Part shown: in pieces, positions 10,619 through 18,985 of the stretch
Numbering within the stretch: the first letter of the stretch is position 1
Layout of the letters: every line of letters begins with the position of its first letter
Origin: a bacterium
GTDB taxonomy: Bacteria > Bacillota > Bacilli > Lactobacillales > Streptococcaceae
DNA length: 64,000 bases
Reading direction: 5' to 3'
NCBI GenBank assembly: GCA_905221295.1
Contig: CAJNCP010000001.1
Coordinates: 310,001 to 374,000, forward strand
Position numbers and translations under genes: made by a program
Notes under the pieces: model-generated
The model's input: the letters and a program-made list of their open reading frames with translations, nothing else
Databases searched by the model: none
What the model was told of the DNA's origin: nothing

Positions 10619-11226
10619 TGGAAGAAAAAGTCATTAAACGTAGTCCCAAGAAAATCATTTGGAATACCTTGTTTGGCTTTGCTTCAGTGCTTTTCTTCTT
10701 GCTGCCTCTCTCTTATCTCCATTTGTACTCGCAAAAGGGAACCAGACTTCATACGATAAGTCTGTTATTAATACTGCTTGTCCTCTTTTGTGCTGGAGTA
10801 GTCGTTTATCAGACATACAGGCTGTTAAGTTCCGATAAGGAATATTTGAGATGTACTGTCGAGGGGTTTTACTACAAACAAAATCCAAAGAAACCTAGTC
10901 ATTTCTACGCTTGGGCAGATGTAGAGGACTTTTCCTTCTCTCGGATTCGAGGGAAGTATAGGGATTCTTATCGGATTGAAGTCTATTTTAAAAACAAGGA
11001 AAATGTGAAATCCCAATCCTTTCTAGCTCTGTTGAAGAGAAGGATTCTCCCTTTTCATCAGTCAGCAGATTTAATTATCCCGATCTTTCTACTAGATGTA
11101 GGACTTCCTGAAAGGGTCTATGATGCCATGAAGTACTATGAAAGAGAATGGCGTATCGAACAAAATCGTCAAGCAAGAAAAGAGGCAAAACAAGCTTCGA
11201 AAAGCAAATCTTCCAAACCGTCATAG
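10615..11226 (+). CDS. Hypothetical membrane protein
   Basis: The 203-residue protein has two N-terminal hydrophobic helices (~17-37 and ~44-66), then a soluble domain of alternating beta-strand character, and a Lys/Arg/Ser-rich tail. The layout resembles bacterial PH-like (YcxB-type) proteins, but I cannot assign a family. It starts in an ATGATG overlap with the ABC-F gene, so either Met is possible. Last gene of the dapB chain. Confidence 0.75.
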   Translation: MMEEKVIKRSPKKIIWNTLFGFASVLFFLLPLSYLHLYSQKGTRLHTISLLLILLVLFCAGVVVYQTYRLLSSDKEYLRCTVEGFYYKQNPKKPSHFYAWADVEDFSFSRIRGKYRDSYRIEVYFKNKENVKSQSFLALLKRRILPFHQSADLIIPIFLLDVGLPERVYDAMKYYEREWRIEQNRQARKEAKQASKSKSSKPS

Positions 11227-11253
11227 TCCGTCTTTGCTTAAAGTGGAATAATC

Positions 11254-11279
11254 AAAAAGGCCCTATCCACTGGATAGGG
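11254..11279 (-). terminator. Terminator of mntE
   Basis: CCCTATCC-ACT-GGATAGGG stem followed on the minus strand by CCTTTTT. It sits between convergent genes and may also slow transcription from the dapB chain. Confidence 0.8.
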
Positions 11280-12473
11280 TCATTGTTTGTCTTCTTTTTT
11301 AGTTTCTTGGTGGAAGATGTTTTGCCAAGTTTCATGGCGACGCCAGATACTGGTATGGACGATACCATCTAGCTCATAGCAAATGAGCTTGGTTTTCTGA
11401 CTAATGGAAGTGATTTGAATATCCTTAATCGCAGCACTAAGTTCTTTTTCAGTCTTATAAGCCTCTTTGTCCATCTGCTCTCCATCTTGACGGATATAGA
11501 GAAAGTCCTCAGCAAGGAGTTCTTCTAGCTGATTTCCTTGGTCAATCAATTGCTCACGCATGAGCAGTTTTTTATAGACATTGTCTAAAATCTCGTCCTC
11601 AGGTATGGGAGCTGGCTCGATATGAACATCGGTATCAAAGACTCCAAAACGCTCTTCCAGCATGGATTCGACCTGGTCCGCAATCTCGTGACTCTCATAG
11701 ACTGATAAGTCAGGATTCATTTCCAGGGTGATATCAAGGTAGATATTGCTACCGTAGGTCCGCCCTCTTTGGGACTTGACCTTACTAATCTTTGGGATCT
11801 CCATGATGGCCTTTTGGTAGTCCTCTAGCAGACGATCATCAAAGCCATCTGAAAGACTGAAGGAAGACTCGATAAAGATATCATAGGCTGTCTTTAAGAT
11901 AAAGAAGGTGATAATGATAGCGACCAATTTATCCACGATTGGATAATTGAAACTGCTGGCTAGGATAGCAATGGAAGTCCCAAGCGAGGTGACAGCATCG
12001 GAAAGATTGTCCTTAGCAGCTGCCTTCAGAGCCTTGGATTTGGATTTCTTACTGAGGCGTGTGTTATAGAGATAAACAGCAAACATGACCGCTGCCGAAA
12101 TGATTCCTAGAGTTGCACCCAGAGGATCAATGGGTGTTTGTTCTCGACTGAGGATTTTCTGAATAGTGTCCCGAAGCACATCAAAGCCAACATAGAACAT
12201 GATGATGGAAGTAATCAAGCTAGCCAAATCTTCAATTTTCCAGTGACCAAAGCGATGGTCACGGTCAGCAGGCTGGCGGGCCATCCGAATCCCAATCAAG
12301 AGGGCAACGTTTCCGATAATATCGGATACGTTGTTAAAACCATCTGCCACCAAACTGGAAGAATGCAGGAGGTGACCAGTTGCCAATTTTGCCGCAGACA
12401 AGAGGAGGTAGGTTGAAATACTGATAATGGCTCCACGCTCTGCCAATTTGAGATTTGACATGGATTGGTTCAT
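11280..12473 (-). CDS. mntE: Manganese efflux protein MntE (CDF family)
   Basis: Cation diffusion facilitator of 397 residues with about six transmembrane helices in the first ~210 residues and a cytoplasmic dimerisation domain, plus a long C-terminal extension. The membrane metal site reads GFNNVSD (Asn47/Asp51) paired with a later DNLSD, instead of the HxxxD of zinc transporters; this fits the Mn-type CDFs such as pneumococcal MntE. It is divergent from riboswitch-controlled mgtA, so both arms concern Mn export. Confidence 0.9.
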   Translation of the reverse strand: MNQSMSNLKLAERGAIISISTYLLLSAAKLATGHLLHSSSLVADGFNNVSDIIGNVALLIGIRMARQPADRDHRFGHWKIEDLASLITSIIMFYVGFDVLRDTIQKILSREQTPIDPLGATLGIISAAVMFAVYLYNTRLSKKSKSKALKAAAKDNLSDAVTSLGTSIAILASSFNYPIVDKLVAIIITFFILKTAYDIFIESSFSLSDGFDDRLLEDYQKAIMEIPKISKVKSQRGRTYGSNIYLDITLEMNPDLSVYESHEIADQVESMLEERFGVFDTDVHIEPAPIPEDEILDNVYKKLLMREQLIDQGNQLEELLAEDFLYIRQDGEQMDKEAYKTEKELSAAIKDIQITSISQKTKLICYELDGIVHTSIWRRHETWQNIFHQETKKEDKQ

Positions 12474-12516
12474 CAGGCTTCCTTTCTAGTCATATAGTAT
12501 TCTACCATTATACTGG

Positions 12517-12572
12517 TTTTCAAGGGAAAATTCAAATTTAGTCTTGTTTCATCGGATTTAAACCCTTGAAAA
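12517..12572. promoter_or_regulatory. Inverted repeat shared by divergent mntE and mgtA promoters
   Basis: TTTTCAAGGG (12517-12526) and CCCTTGAAAA (12563-12572) are perfect inverted copies 36 bp apart. Each contains a TTGAAA that can serve as -35: for mgtA with TATAAT 12588-12593 (16-bp spacer), and for mntE with TACTAT at 12494-12499 on the minus strand (18-bp spacer). It may be just paired -35 elements or a shared operator. Confidence 0.45.
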
Positions 12573-12593
12573 TTGTTCAAATTTTGATATAAT
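12566..12593 (+). promoter_or_regulatory. Promoter of riboswitch-mgtA
   Basis: TTGAAA (12566-12571), 16-bp spacer, extended TGA-TATAAT (12588-12593). The transcript would start around 12600, at the first base of the riboswitch. Confidence 0.8.
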
Positions 12594-12599
12594 AGTACT

Positions 12600-12722
12600 A
12601 CTCAAGGGAGTAGCTGGCAGAAACCTGTGATAGTGTCGTCATTCCGAATTTTATACTGTAAAGTATTCTTTCCGGCGCTATCTTAAACAGCGAGACTTGT
12701 TATGATTAACAGGTCTCTTTTT
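12600..12722 (+). promoter_or_regulatory. yybP-ykoY manganese riboswitch with terminator
   Basis: The conserved yybP-ykoY elements are visible: an AAGGGAGTAGCTG start, GTGTCGTCATTCCG in the middle and a CGGCGCTATC segment. An expression platform follows (GAGACTTGTTA/TAACAGGTCTC stem, 12692-12717, then a T-run). This family binds Mn2+ and in streptococci turns on a downstream P-type ATPase by preventing termination. The downstream gene is such an ATPase. Confidence 0.88.
12692..12722 (+). terminator. Riboswitch-controlled terminator
   Basis: An 11-bp stem with a TGAT loop and a following T-rich run. It lies 58 bp before the mgtA start and would be disrupted in the Mn-bound state. Confidence 0.8.
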
Positions 12723-12779
12723 GTTTGTCATAAAACCAAAAGAGAGCTTGTTTTGCACACAAAGTCAAGGAGGAGACAT

Positions 12780-15476
12780 ATGTCAAAAGAACAAAAACGC
12801 CAAGCGTTTTATACTCAAAGTCCCGAAGAAGTCTTGAAGTCGGTTGAAGCAACTGAGCAAGGCCTTTCGTCAAGCGAAGCGCAGAAACGCCTAGCGGAAT
12901 ATGGGCGCAATGAACTCGAAGAGGGTGAGAAAAAATCTCTCTTGGTTAAATTCATCGAACAGTTTAAGGATTTGATGATTATTATTTTGGTGGCTGCAGC
13001 CATCTTGTCCGTCATAACTTCTGGTGGGGAAGATATTGCAGATGCCATCATTATTCTGGCCGTTGTTATCATCAACGCAGCCTTTGGTGTTTACCAAGAA
13101 GGAAAAGCAGAAGAAGCCATCGAAGCCCTCAAGTCTATGTCTAGTCCAGCTGCGCGCGTTCTTCGTGATGGGCATATGGCTGAGATTGACTCAAAAGAAT
13201 TGGTACCAGGTGATATCGTTGCTCTTGAAGCTGGTGATGTAGTTCCAGCAGACCTACGATTGCTAGAAGCTAATTCTCTTAAAATCGAAGAAGCAGCATT
13301 GACAGGTGAGTCTGTTCCAGTTGAAAAAGATTTGACAGTCGAGCTCGCTGCAGATGCTGGTATTGGTGACCGTGTCAATATGGCCTTCCAAAACTCAAAC
13401 GTGACCTATGGTCGTGGTCTTGGTGTTGTTGTCAATACAGGTATGTACACTGAAGTGGGTCATATCGCTGGCATGCTCCAAGATGCGGATGAAACAGATA
13501 CACCACTCAAACAAAACTTGAACAACCTTTCTAAAGTCTTGACCTATGCAATTTTGGTCATTGCCCTTGTTACTTTTGTAGTTGGAGTCTTCATTCAAGG
13601 TAAAAATCCACTTGGTGAGTTGATGACCTCTGTTGCGCTTGCTGTTGCAGCCATCCCAGAAGGACTACCTGCTATCGTGACCATCGTTCTTGCCCTTGGT
13701 ACTCAAGTTTTGGCAAAACGAAACTCTATCGTTCGTAAGTTGCCAGCAGTAGAAACGCTTGGTTCAACAGAAATCATCGCTTCTGATAAGACTGGTACGC
13801 TTACCATGAACAAGATGACCGTCGAAAAAGTCTTCTATGATGCGATCCTACATGATTCAGCTGATGACATTGAACTAGGTCTTGAAATGCCTCTTCTTCG
13901 TTCAGTTGTTTTGGCCAATGATACCAAGATTGATGCAGAAGGAAACCTGATCGGGGATCCAACGGAAACAGCCTTCATCCAGTATGCCTTGGATAAGGGC
14001 TATGATGTTAAAGGGTTCTTAGAGAAATATCCTCGTGTAGCTGAATTGCCGTTTGACTCAGATCGTAAGCTAATGTCAACAGTTCACCCATTACCAGATG
14101 GCAAATTCCTAGTGGCAGTCAAGGGGGCTCCAGATCAACTTTTGAAACGTTGTGTTGCTCGTGATAAGGCTGGAGATGTTGCTCCGATTGATGAGAAAGT
14201 CACTGAATTAATCCATACAAACAACTCGGAAATGGCTCACCAAGCCTTGCGTGTTCTTGCAGGTGCTTACAAGGTTGTAGACAGTATTCCAGAAAACCTC
14301 ACTTCTGAAGAGCTAGAAAACAACTTGATCTTCACTGGATTGATTGGGATGATTGACCCTGAACGTGCCGAAGCGGCAGAAGCTGTTCGTGTGGCTAAAG
14401 AAGCGGGAATCCGTCCGATCATGATTACGGGTGACCACCAAGATACAGCGGAAGCCATTGCCAAACGTTTGGGAATCATCGATGAAAATGACTCAGAAGA
14501 CCATGTTTTGACTGGGGCGGAACTCAATGAACTGTCAGATGAAGAATTTGAAAAAGTCGTTGGTCAATACTCTGTTTACGCGCGTGTATCTCCAGAACAC
14601 AAGGTTCGTATCGTGAAAGCTTGGCAAAACCAAGGTAAGGTCGTTGCCATGACAGGGGACGGTGTCAACGATGCGCCAGCTCTGAAAACAGCCGACATTG
14701 GTATCGGTATGGGAATCACTGGTACTGAGGTTTCTAAGGGTGCATCTGACATGATTCTTGCGGATGATAACTTTGCGACCATCATCGTCGCAGTTGAAGA
14801 AGGACGTAAGGTCTTCTCAAACATTCAAAAGACCATCCAGTACCTGCTTTCTGCAAATACTGCTGAAGTATTAACCATCTTCCTATCAACCTTGTTTGGT
14901 TGGGATGTCCTACAGCCAGTTCATCTCTTGTGGATTAACTTGGTAACCGATACCTTCCCAGCTATCGCTCTTGGTGTTGAGCCAGCTGAGCCAGGTGTTA
15001 TGACTCACAAACCACGTGGACGCAAATCAAGCTTCTTCTCAGGTGGGGTCATGAGTTCCATTATCTATCAAGGTGTACTCCAAGGGGCTCTCGTCTTGAC
15101 CGTTTATGGTCTTGCTCTTGCCTATCCAGTCCATGTAGGAGACAACCAAGCCATTCACGCAGATGCCCTCACCATGGCCTTTGCAACACTTGGCTTGATT
15201 CAGCTCTTCCATGCCTACAACGTCAAGTCTGTTTACCAATCCATCTTGACAGTCGGACCATTCAAGTCTAAGACCTTCAACTGGTCTATCTTGGTATCCT
15301 TCATCCTCTTGATGGCAACAATCGTTGTAGAACCGCTTGAAGGTATCTTCCACGTAACCAAACTAGACTTGTCACAATGGGGAATTGTCATGGCTGGAAG
15401 CTTCTCAATGATACTTATCGTCGAAATCGTCAAGTTTGTTCAACGTAAACTTGGCCTTGATAAGAACGCGATTTAA
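12780..15476 (+). CDS. mgtA: Mn2+/Ca2+-type P-type ATPase (MgtA/CaxP)
   Basis: An 898-residue P2-type cation ATPase. It has the N-terminal cation-ATPase domain, the actuator TGES, the phosphorylated DKTGT (Asp336), the hinge GDGVNDAP, and about ten membrane helices including PEGLP. ATG 12780 follows AAGGAGGAG; an upstream in-frame ATG at 12702 lies inside the riboswitch terminator and is not credible. The pneumococcal orthologue exports Mn2+ and/or Ca2+, and control by the Mn riboswitch fits detoxification of excess manganese. Confidence 0.93.
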   Translation: MSKEQKRQAFYTQSPEEVLKSVEATEQGLSSSEAQKRLAEYGRNELEEGEKKSLLVKFIEQFKDLMIIILVAAAILSVITSGGEDIADAIIILAVVIINAAFGVYQEGKAEEAIEALKSMSSPAARVLRDGHMAEIDSKELVPGDIVALEAGDVVPADLRLLEANSLKIEEAALTGESVPVEKDLTVELAADAGIGDRVNMAFQNSNVTYGRGLGVVVNTGMYTEVGHIAGMLQDADETDTPLKQNLNNLSKVLTYAILVIALVTFVVGVFIQGKNPLGELMTSVALAVAAIPEGLPAIVTIVLALGTQVLAKRNSIVRKLPAVETLGSTEIIASDKTGTLTMNKMTVEKVFYDAILHDSADDIELGLEMPLLRSVVLANDTKIDAEGNLIGDPTETAFIQYALDKGYDVKGFLEKYPRVAELPFDSDRKLMSTVHPLPDGKFLVAVKGAPDQLLKRCVARDKAGDVAPIDEKVTELIHTNNSEMAHQALRVLAGAYKVVDSIPENLTSEELENNLIFTGLIGMIDPERAEAAEAVRVAKEAGIRPIMITGDHQDTAEAIAKRLGIIDENDSEDHVLTGAELNELSDEEFEKVVGQYSVYARVSPEHKVRIVKAWQNQGKVVAMTGDGVNDAPALKTADIGIGMGITGTEVSKGASDMILADDNFATIIVAVEEGRKVFSNIQKTIQYLLSANTAEVLTIFLSTLFGWDVLQPVHLLWINLVTDTFPAIALGVEPAEPGVMTHKPRGRKSSFFSGGVMSSIIYQGVLQGALVLTVYGLALAYPVHVGDNQAIHADALTMAFATLGLIQLFHAYNVKSVYQSILTVGPFKSKTFNWSILVSFILLMATIVVEPLEGIFHVTKLDLSQWGIVMAGSFSMILIVEIVKFVQRKLGLDKNAI

Positions 15477-15482
15477 AAAGAA

Positions 15483-15507
15483 AGTCATCTTCGGATGGCT
15501 TTTTTTA
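15483..15507 (+). terminator. Terminator of mgtA
   Basis: AGTCATC-TTCG-GATGGCT tetraloop hairpin followed by seven T. Confidence 0.85.
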
Positions 15508-15543
15508 CATTTGAGGAGAATGGTTAGAAGTTATCCTCTTTTG

Positions 15544-15552
15544 TGCTATAAT
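15544..15552 (+). promoter_or_regulatory. Extended -10 promoter of the deformylase-like gene
   Basis: TGC-TATAAT ends 28 bp before the start at 15581; -35 weak. Confidence 0.55.
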
Positions 15553-15580
15553 AAAGTAAAATGCCAAGGAGTGAAAGAGA

Positions 15581-15991
15581 ATGGAAAAGAAAATTGTTCG
15601 AGATGTCTTATTTTTGTCGCAAGTTTCGAAACCTGCAAGTCAGGAAGACCTTTATCTAGCTAGAGATTTGCAGGATACCTTGTTTGCCAATCGCGAGACC
15701 TGTGTCGGTCTGGCGGCTAATATGATTGGCGTGCAGAAGCGCGTCATTATCTTCAATCTTGGCCTAGTTCCCATGGTCATGTTTAACCCTGTTCTTCTTT
15801 CCTATAAAGGAACTTACGAGACAGAGGAAGGGTGTTTATCCTTGACTGGGGTACGGCCAACGACTCGTTACGAAACGATTACGGTTTCCTATCGCGATAG
15901 CAAGTGGCAGGAACAGACCATTACGTTAACAGGTTTTCCAGCTCAGATCTGCCAACATGAACTGGATCATTTGGAAGGACGGATTATTTAG
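15581..15991 (+). CDS. Peptide-deformylase-like protein with altered active site
   Basis: 136 residues, shorter than typical Gram-positive deformylases (about 180-200). Two metal motifs are intact: EEGCLS (Cys85) and QHELDH (His126, Glu127, His130). The first motif, normally GxGxAAxQ, reads CVGLAANM, so the conserved oxyanion-stabilising Gln is Met48. It could be a low-activity deformylase paralogue or have taken another hydrolase role. It is followed after 11 bp by a membrane protein, probably in one operon. Confidence 0.85.
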   Translation: MEKKIVRDVLFLSQVSKPASQEDLYLARDLQDTLFANRETCVGLAANMIGVQKRVIIFNLGLVPMVMFNPVLLSYKGTYETEEGCLSLTGVRPTTRYETITVSYRDSKWQEQTITLTGFPAQICQHELDHLEGRII

Positions 15992-16002
15992 GAGGAATTC
16001 AG

Positions 16003-17598
16003 ATGAAACGCATACTATTTGAACTTGTTTTTATCGCAACGACTTGGTATATATTTTTGCCTCCCTTCAATCTTACTAGCTGGGAATTCATCATCTTTCT
16101 CTGTGGGCATCTGGTGGTGATGGGGATTTTGTTTAGTTTCCGCAAGGAGACCAATCTCATCAAAACGGTTCATGTACGTCATGGCAAGCCTGCCAATGAG
16201 CTCAATCTAGAAGGACTTCATCTTACTAAACTCAGTAGAGGATTGTTGCTAGCTGCAGGACTTATCTTTGCCCTTGCTGGTCTGGTTAGCTTAGTTACCT
16301 CTAGCTTTTTCCAAGCAAAAAACTATGCCAATGTGGTGTCTATCACCGAAAAAGACTTTAAAGATTTTCCTAAGAGTGATACCAGTAAGGTTCCGATCTT
16401 GGATCGGAGCACTGCAGAAAAAATTGGTGACCGTTATCTGGGCTCTCTGACGGATAAGGTCTCCCAGTACGTGGCAGCAGATACCTACACTCAGCTGACG
16501 GTTGATGGCAAACCCTATCGGGTGACTCCTTTGGAGTATGCCGACCCAATCAAATGGTTTAATAATCAGTCCAAGGGAATTGGCGAGTATATCAAGGTTG
16601 ATATGGTGACGGGCAATGCGGAATTGGTAGATTTAAAAACACCGATGAAGTATTCGGACTCCGAGTATTTTAACCGTGACGTCAAACGCCATCTTCGGAT
16701 CAAGTACCCGACCAAGATTTTTAAAACCCCGTCCTTTGAGGTGGATGATGAAGGCAATCCTTTCTATGTAGCAACCGTTTATCAAAAACAGTTTGGTCTA
16801 GGAGTACCTCGCCCTTCATCTGTTATTATCTTGGACGCCACCAGTGGAGAAACCAAGGAATACAGCTTGGATGAGGTGCCAGAATGGGTGGACCGTGTCT
16901 ATCCAGCAGAGGAAACCATCCAGCAAATCAACTATAATGGCAAGTATAAAGACGGCTTTTGGAATGCCTTGATTTCTAAGAAAAACGTTACCCAAACGAC
17001 AGAGGGATATAACTATCTTTCTATCGGAAATGACATTTATCTCTACACAGGGGTGACTTCAGCAAACGCTGACGAAAGTAATCTAGGATTTATCCTTGAA
17101 AATATGCGAACTGGTGAAATCACCAAGTACAATCTAGCTTCAGCAACCGAAGAATCGGCTCGTGCTTCCGCAGAAGGAGCCGTTCAGGAGAAGGCCTACA
17201 AGGCTACCTTCCCTATTCTTGTCAATCTCAATGACAAACCACTCTATATCATGGGCTTGAAGGACAATGCAGGCTTGGTCAAGGAGTATGCATTGGTCGA
17301 TGCCGTGGAGTACCAAAACGTCATCGTAGCAACTACGGTAGATGAACTCCTCAGCAAGTATGCCAATAAAAACGACCTAGAGCTGGATAATGAAACGGTA
17401 GAAAACATCAAGGGAGTGATTTCAGACCTTAAATCAGCTGTCATCAAGGGGGATACCGTCTACTTCTTTAAAGTTGATGGCAAGATTTATAAGGTCAAGG
17501 CTTCGGTATCAGACGACCTACCTTATCTCGAAAATGGCCAATCCTTTGAAGGTCTAGTTGGAAAAGATAACTATCTCAAGACCTTTAAAGTCAAGTAA
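16003..17598 (+). CDS. Large membrane-anchored protein of unknown function
   Basis: The 531-residue protein has three N-terminal hydrophobic helices (~4-22, 30-47, 78-101) followed by ~430 residues, probably outside the cell, rich in beta strands. I do not recognise a named domain; repeated short phrases about residues 200-290 and 330-480 suggest internally related lobes. A strong GGAGG precedes the ATG. It is coupled to the deformylase-like gene and ends at a terminator. Confidence 0.7.
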   Translation: MKRILFELVFIATTWYIFLPPFNLTSWEFIIFLCGHLVVMGILFSFRKETNLIKTVHVRHGKPANELNLEGLHLTKLSRGLLLAAGLIFALAGLVSLVTSSFFQAKNYANVVSITEKDFKDFPKSDTSKVPILDRSTAEKIGDRYLGSLTDKVSQYVAADTYTQLTVDGKPYRVTPLEYADPIKWFNNQSKGIGEYIKVDMVTGNAELVDLKTPMKYSDSEYFNRDVKRHLRIKYPTKIFKTPSFEVDDEGNPFYVATVYQKQFGLGVPRPSSVIILDATSGETKEYSLDEVPEWVDRVYPAEETIQQINYNGKYKDGFWNALISKKNVTQTTEGYNYLSIGNDIYLYTGVTSANADESNLGFILENMRTGEITKYNLASATEESARASAEGAVQEKAYKATFPILVNLNDKPLYIMGLKDNAGLVKEYALVDAVEYQNVIVATTVDELLSKYANKNDLELDNETVENIKGVISDLKSAVIKGDTVYFFKVDGKIYKVKASVSDDLPYLENGQSFEGLVGKDNYLKTFKVK

Positions 17599-17603
17599 AA
17601 GAA

Positions 17604-17627
17604 ACCTCGGTATGAACCGAGGTTTTT
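17604..17627 (+). terminator. Terminator after the membrane protein
   Basis: ACCTCGGT-TATGA-type loop-ACCGAGGT stem, then TTTT. Confidence 0.85.
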
Positions 17628-17639
17628 AAGATGAAATTC

Positions 17640-17668
17640 TTGGTCGTGATTGAAAAATATGCTACACT
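17640..17668 (+). promoter_or_regulatory. Promoter of yaaA, predicting a leaderless message
   Basis: TTGGTC (17640-17645), 17-bp spacer, extended TGC-TACACT (17663-17668). The predicted start of transcription falls on or one base from the ATG at 17675, and there is no ribosome-binding site. Confidence 0.6.
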
Positions 17669-17674
17669 AACAAT

Positions 17675-18403
17675 ATGAAAATTTTAATCCCAACAGCCAA
17701 AGAAATGAACACAAACCTTCCTTGTACCGAACCGCTCCCCTTGAGGAAAGAAAGTCAGTCGGTTCTTGACTCACTGGCGCACTACTCTGCCAGTGAATTA
17801 GAAAGTTTTTATAAGGTATCTGCTGAGAAAGCAGAAGAAGAGTACGCTCATATTCAAGCTCTTAAAGATTACAGGGCTAAACATTATCCAGCCTTGAAAC
17901 TTTTTGATGGTCTCATGTATCGCCACATCAAACGAGATGAGTTGACCGATACTGAACAAACCTATCTTGAAAATCATGTTTTAATTACATCAGCTTTGTA
18001 TGGTGTTGTTCCAGCCCTATCACCTATGGCTCCTCACCGTCTGGACTTCTTGATGAAGTTAAAAGTGGCTGGAGAAACCCTAAAGAGTCATTGGAAGTCA
18101 GCCTATGATGAGGCACTTCAGGACGAGGACTTGATATTCTCACTCCTATCATCAGAGTTTGAAACTGTATTTTCTAAGGAAATCAGAGAAAAGATGATGA
18201 CCTTTAAATTTATGGAGGACAAGGGTGGTCAGCTGAAGATTCACTCAACCATTTCCAAGAAAGCGCGTGGGGCCTTTTTGACAGCCTTGATAGAAGGACG
18301 AGTTCAAACCGTCGAACAAGCTCGTAAGCTAAGCTTTGCCGATTTTGACTATCGACCTGATTTATCAAGTGACTTAGAACTCGTCTTTGTGAAACAAGTG
18401 TAA
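17675..18403 (+). CDS. yaaA: Peroxide stress protein YaaA
   Basis: 242 residues of the YaaA/DUF328 family. The N-terminal IPTAKEMN motif, DGLMYRHI near residue 80 and a KKARG motif near residue 200 are visible. YaaA lowers free iron and protects against hydrogen peroxide in other bacteria; here it sits two operons from spxB, which makes peroxide. The ATG has no Shine-Dalgarno and lies 6 bp after the -10, so the message is probably leaderless. Confidence 0.92.
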   Translation: MKILIPTAKEMNTNLPCTEPLPLRKESQSVLDSLAHYSASELESFYKVSAEKAEEEYAHIQALKDYRAKHYPALKLFDGLMYRHIKRDELTDTEQTYLENHVLITSALYGVVPALSPMAPHRLDFLMKLKVAGETLKSHWKSAYDEALQDEDLIFSLLSSEFETVFSKEIREKMMTFKFMEDKGGQLKIHSTISKKARGAFLTALIEGRVQTVEQARKLSFADFDYRPDLSSDLELVFVKQV

Positions 18404-18509
18404 AGTAGCTTTAATTCAAAATAATAGGAGCTGTCCCCAAGAAGTCAACCTCTTAGTTTGACCTTTTGGGGGCAATTTAATTTGGCAAGAACTTTTAAAA
18501 ATTTCATGA

Positions 18510-18538
18510 TTGACAAATGTAGATTTTGATAGTATACT
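18510..18538 (+). promoter_or_regulatory. copY operon promoter with cop box 1
   Basis: TTGACA (18510-18515), 17-bp spacer, TATACT (18533-18538). The CopY operator GACAAATGTAGA (18512-18523) overlaps the -35, so bound CopY should block RNA polymerase. Confidence 0.9.
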
Positions 18539-18551
18539 AAGAGTCATAATT

Positions 18552-18563
18552 GACAAATGTAGA
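18552..18563 (+). promoter_or_regulatory. cop box 2 (CopY operator)
   Basis: A second exact GACAAATGTAGA, 40 bp after the first. It lies downstream of the transcription start and just before the copY ribosome-binding site. Confidence 0.88.
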
Positions 18564-18579
18564 TTTCGGAGGAGTGCTA

Positions 18580-18975
18580 ATGCAGATTTCAGATGCAGAA
18601 TGGCAGGTTATGAAGATTGTTTGGATGCAGGGGGAACAGACCAGTAGCGATTTGATTAGGGTTCTAGCGGAAAGGTTTGACTGGTCCAAGTCCACTGTTC
18701 AAACTCTTTTGGCTCGCTTAGTAGAGAAAGAGTGCTTGACTAGGAAAAAAGAGGGCAAGTCCTTTGTTTATTCAGCCCTTTTAACTCTAGATCAAAGCCG
18801 AGACTTGCTTGTTCGAGATATCAAAGACAAGGTTTGCTCCCGTAGGATGAAGCAGTTGGTGGCTGACTTGATTGTCGAATGTGACTTCACTCAGGCTGAT
18901 TTGGTAGACTTGGAAGCTGTGATTTCTGAGAAAAAAGCTAGCACAGTTGCTGAAGTCAAATGTAATTGTATGTAA
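18580..18975 (+). CDS. copY: CopY, copper-responsive repressor
   Basis: A 131-residue BlaI/MecI-type winged-helix repressor. DNA binding is in residues ~1-75. The C-terminus has one CxC (CNC) just before the final Met and a Cys about 30 residues earlier, rather than the CxCx4CxC of Enterococcus CopY. ATG 18580 follows GGAGG; a TTG at 18550 in the same frame lies in the second operator and is rejected. Cu(I) should release it and open copY-cupA-copA. Confidence 0.93.
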   Translation: MQISDAEWQVMKIVWMQGEQTSSDLIRVLAERFDWSKSTVQTLLARLVEKECLTRKKEGKSFVYSALLTLDQSRDLLVRDIKDKVCSRRMKQLVADLIVECDFTQADLVDLEAVISEKKASTVAEVKCNCM

Positions 18976-18985
18976 AGGAGACGTC

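Noticed and set aside
11148..11372. ORF running over the mntE terminator on the plus strand
   Set aside because: Frame shadow of the preceding membrane protein and the antisense of mntE; no start signal.
12702..12779. Upstream ATG extending mgtA by 26 residues
   Set aside because: It lies inside the riboswitch terminator; ATG 12780 has a strong ribosome-binding site and gives the usual family start.
15436..15663. 75-residue ORF overlapping mgtA end and the deformylase-like start
   Set aside because: It crosses a terminator and a promoter and has no ribosome-binding site.
18550..18579. TTG start for copY
   Set aside because: It would be within the second cop box and lacks a ribosome-binding site; ATG 18580 follows GGAGG.
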